A stretch of DNA of 45,058 bases, from positions 1 to 45,058 of the forward strand of contig JAAYPF010000148.1 of the NCBI GenBank assembly GCA_012519925.1, read 5' to 3'. The translations under genes and the position numbers were made by a program. Each line of letters begins with the position of its first letter. Position 1 is the stretch's first letter. Below are positions 43,985 to 45,058 of the stretch, piece after piece. The notes beneath the pieces were generated by a model that was not told where the DNA came from, did no database searches, and was given only the letters and a program-made list of their open reading frames with translations. This stretch comes from Clostridiaceae bacterium (GTDB lineage Bacteria > Bacillota > Clostridia > Acetivibrionales > Acetivibrionaceae).

Positions 43985-44950
43985 CTAAATCCCTTTCATT
44001 AATGCAAGGATCGTTGATTTGTTATGAATTACTATTTTGCCGTTTTGAAGAGTTGCAATTTCTCCAATAGAAAGAGTGCCTTCAACTCGGTATTTTAATT
44101 TGTTTTGTATATTTGAAAGTTCGTTCTCAAAATGTTCTTCTAAAAACATTGCTCTCGATATACAATCAAAAAGTATTGGAGTATATTTATCCGGGGCTTT
44201 TTCAGAGCAATCCTCGGCAATTCGCTCAGAAGATGCAAGAAGTGTGTCAGTATCTCCTTTAAGTATATATATTTCACTCCCTTCAGGAATTGTCGCAACA
44301 CATTTTATCCCTCCATCTTCATTTACACTTATAGGATCTCTAACAATAATACTTCCATTGCTCTCTCTAATGCCAAAGGGATGGTCTTTTGCGAACATAA
44401 AGAAATCCGACTTGTACAATGTTATTCTTTCTATATCTTCGATAGCAGATTTATATACATCAAACGCGTTATAATTATCTAATTGACATAGTGTGTTACC
44501 CACTGTTTTTGTAGCAATAAAAGGACCTTCTAGCTTTTTCCACCCATGTTCCACTGCAAAGCAAGTAGGAGCTTTAATGATGCAAACATAAAGTGCATTT
44601 TCATACATTCCTTTGTTGTCAAATATGCATTTTCTATGGGTTAAATCATAGAAGCCTGCTCCGCCTCCTATATATGTTAAATTATTTCCTACTTTTTGAT
44701 TAATAGTTTCTATCAACTCGTTCATTTGACTTGAAAGACCGTCAACTAGTACAATGGCCGTACAATCCTTATACTCTTGAGGTTCTACCTCTATACCCAT
44801 TAAATACGGAAAAACTAATGAACAATAAACGGGTTGATGTTTTTGTAGAATAAATCCCGTTCGTCTACTTTTACTCCCAACAAGAAGGCTTGGATAAACC
44901 CCTCCAAAAAATGTTATATTTTTGCTATTTAAATAACTCAAGTTTCCCAC
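43985..44950 (-). CDS. FIST domain sensory protein (5' end uncertain)
   Basis: Contains FIST_N (FFGGVYPSLL, DGLSSQMNEL, GGGAGF) and FIST_C (FMFAKDHPFGIRE, VNEDGGIKCVATIPEGSEIYIL), small-ligand sensor domains often found with signalling proteins. 321 residues from the GTG at 44950, which has no ribosome site. The same frame stays open upstream to about 45039 and encodes RTILVLFCRSKYC, a typical FIST_N strand, so the true start lies further up. No ATG, GTG or TTG is present in that extension, so the gene may carry a frameshift or have an unusual start. It lies 144 bp upstream of the MCP, and a functional link is plausible. Confidence 0.7.
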   Translation of the reverse strand: MGNLSYLNSKNITFFGGVYPSLLVGSKSRRTGFILQKHQPVYCSLVFPYLMGIEVEPQEYKDCTAIVLVDGLSSQMNELIETINQKVGNNLTYIGGGAGFYDLTHRKCIFDNKGMYENALYVCIIKAPTCFAVEHGWKKLEGPFIATKTVGNTLCQLDNYNAFDVYKSAIEDIERITLYKSDFFMFAKDHPFGIRESNGSIIVRDPISVNEDGGIKCVATIPEGSEIYILKGDTDTLLASSERIAEDCSEKAPDKYTPILFDCISRAMFLEEHFENELSNIQNKLKYRVEGTLSIGEIATLQNGKIVIHNKSTILALMKGI

Positions 44951-45058
44951 TTCAGAAAGTGAACTGAACCTTGAAAAACAATATTTTGATCTACAAAATA
45001 ATACAAGAATCGTCCTTTCTGTGGTAAAATAGGAATTGACTAAAAACTAATTTCAACA

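Overview
The window is AT-rich, densely coding DNA that reads as a low-GC Firmicute, most likely an anaerobic, free-living clostridium. The signs are AGGAGG-type ribosome sites, TTG/GTG starts, rubrerythrin, Gram-positive-style TTAACA Pho boxes, an ECF sigma/zinc anti-sigma pair, and a secreted protein with four family-6 carbohydrate-binding-like repeats and a Pro/Thr linker. The carbohydrate-binding and sugar-sensor genes suggest a plant-polysaccharide user, but that is inference. No tRNA, rRNA, CRISPR array, prophage or complete insertion sequence was seen.

Region 1 (1-9.9 kb) is stress and phosphate housekeeping, mostly on the minus strand. It holds a possible structured RNA, mscL with a zinc-ribbon tail, rubrerythrin, a cold-shock protein, a Na/Pi cotransporter with PhoU domains, undecaprenyl-diphosphatase, and a PiT transporter with its DUF47 partner. 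Three perfect TTAACA repeats at 11-bp spacing lie upstream of the Na/Pi gene and look like a PhoP box. A coiled-coil protein of unknown function, a YhfC-like intramembrane protease and a coupled DUF3887 lipoprotein follow.

Region 2 (9.9-24.5 kb) is metabolic: glycerate kinase, two acyl-CoA/AMP ligases, MsrA-MsrB fusion, an SDR, a eukaryotic-type glycogen branching enzyme, DUF3788, a nitroreductase, a divergent cis-prenyltransferase, a 35-residue membrane peptide not previously called, and the ECF sigma factor with a translationally coupled anti-sigma factor.

Region 3 (24.8-36 kb) is the most distinctive part. Two tandem paralogous histidine kinases carry a cytoplasmic LacI-type sugar-binding domain, with no helix-turn-helix and no membrane segment, as the sensor. 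They are followed by a REC-GAF-GGDEF response regulator whose GGDEF part is displaced by a one-base frameshift. Downstream is a secreted protein of about 1,276 residues with four CBM6-like domains and a split vWA-like domain. I propose, as inference, a cytosolic sugar to c-di-GMP to surface-adhesion circuit.

Region 4 (36-45 kb) holds an exonuclease-RecQ gene and a UvrD-like helicase gene that were one reading frame of about 1,555 codons, now separated by a single-base shift. A stop-free gene remnant, a methyl-accepting chemotaxis protein and a FIST sensor protein whose start is unclear complete it. Small dispersed hairpin repeats (1.6, 4.4, 11.4 and 36.0 kb) lie at or just beyond gene ends.
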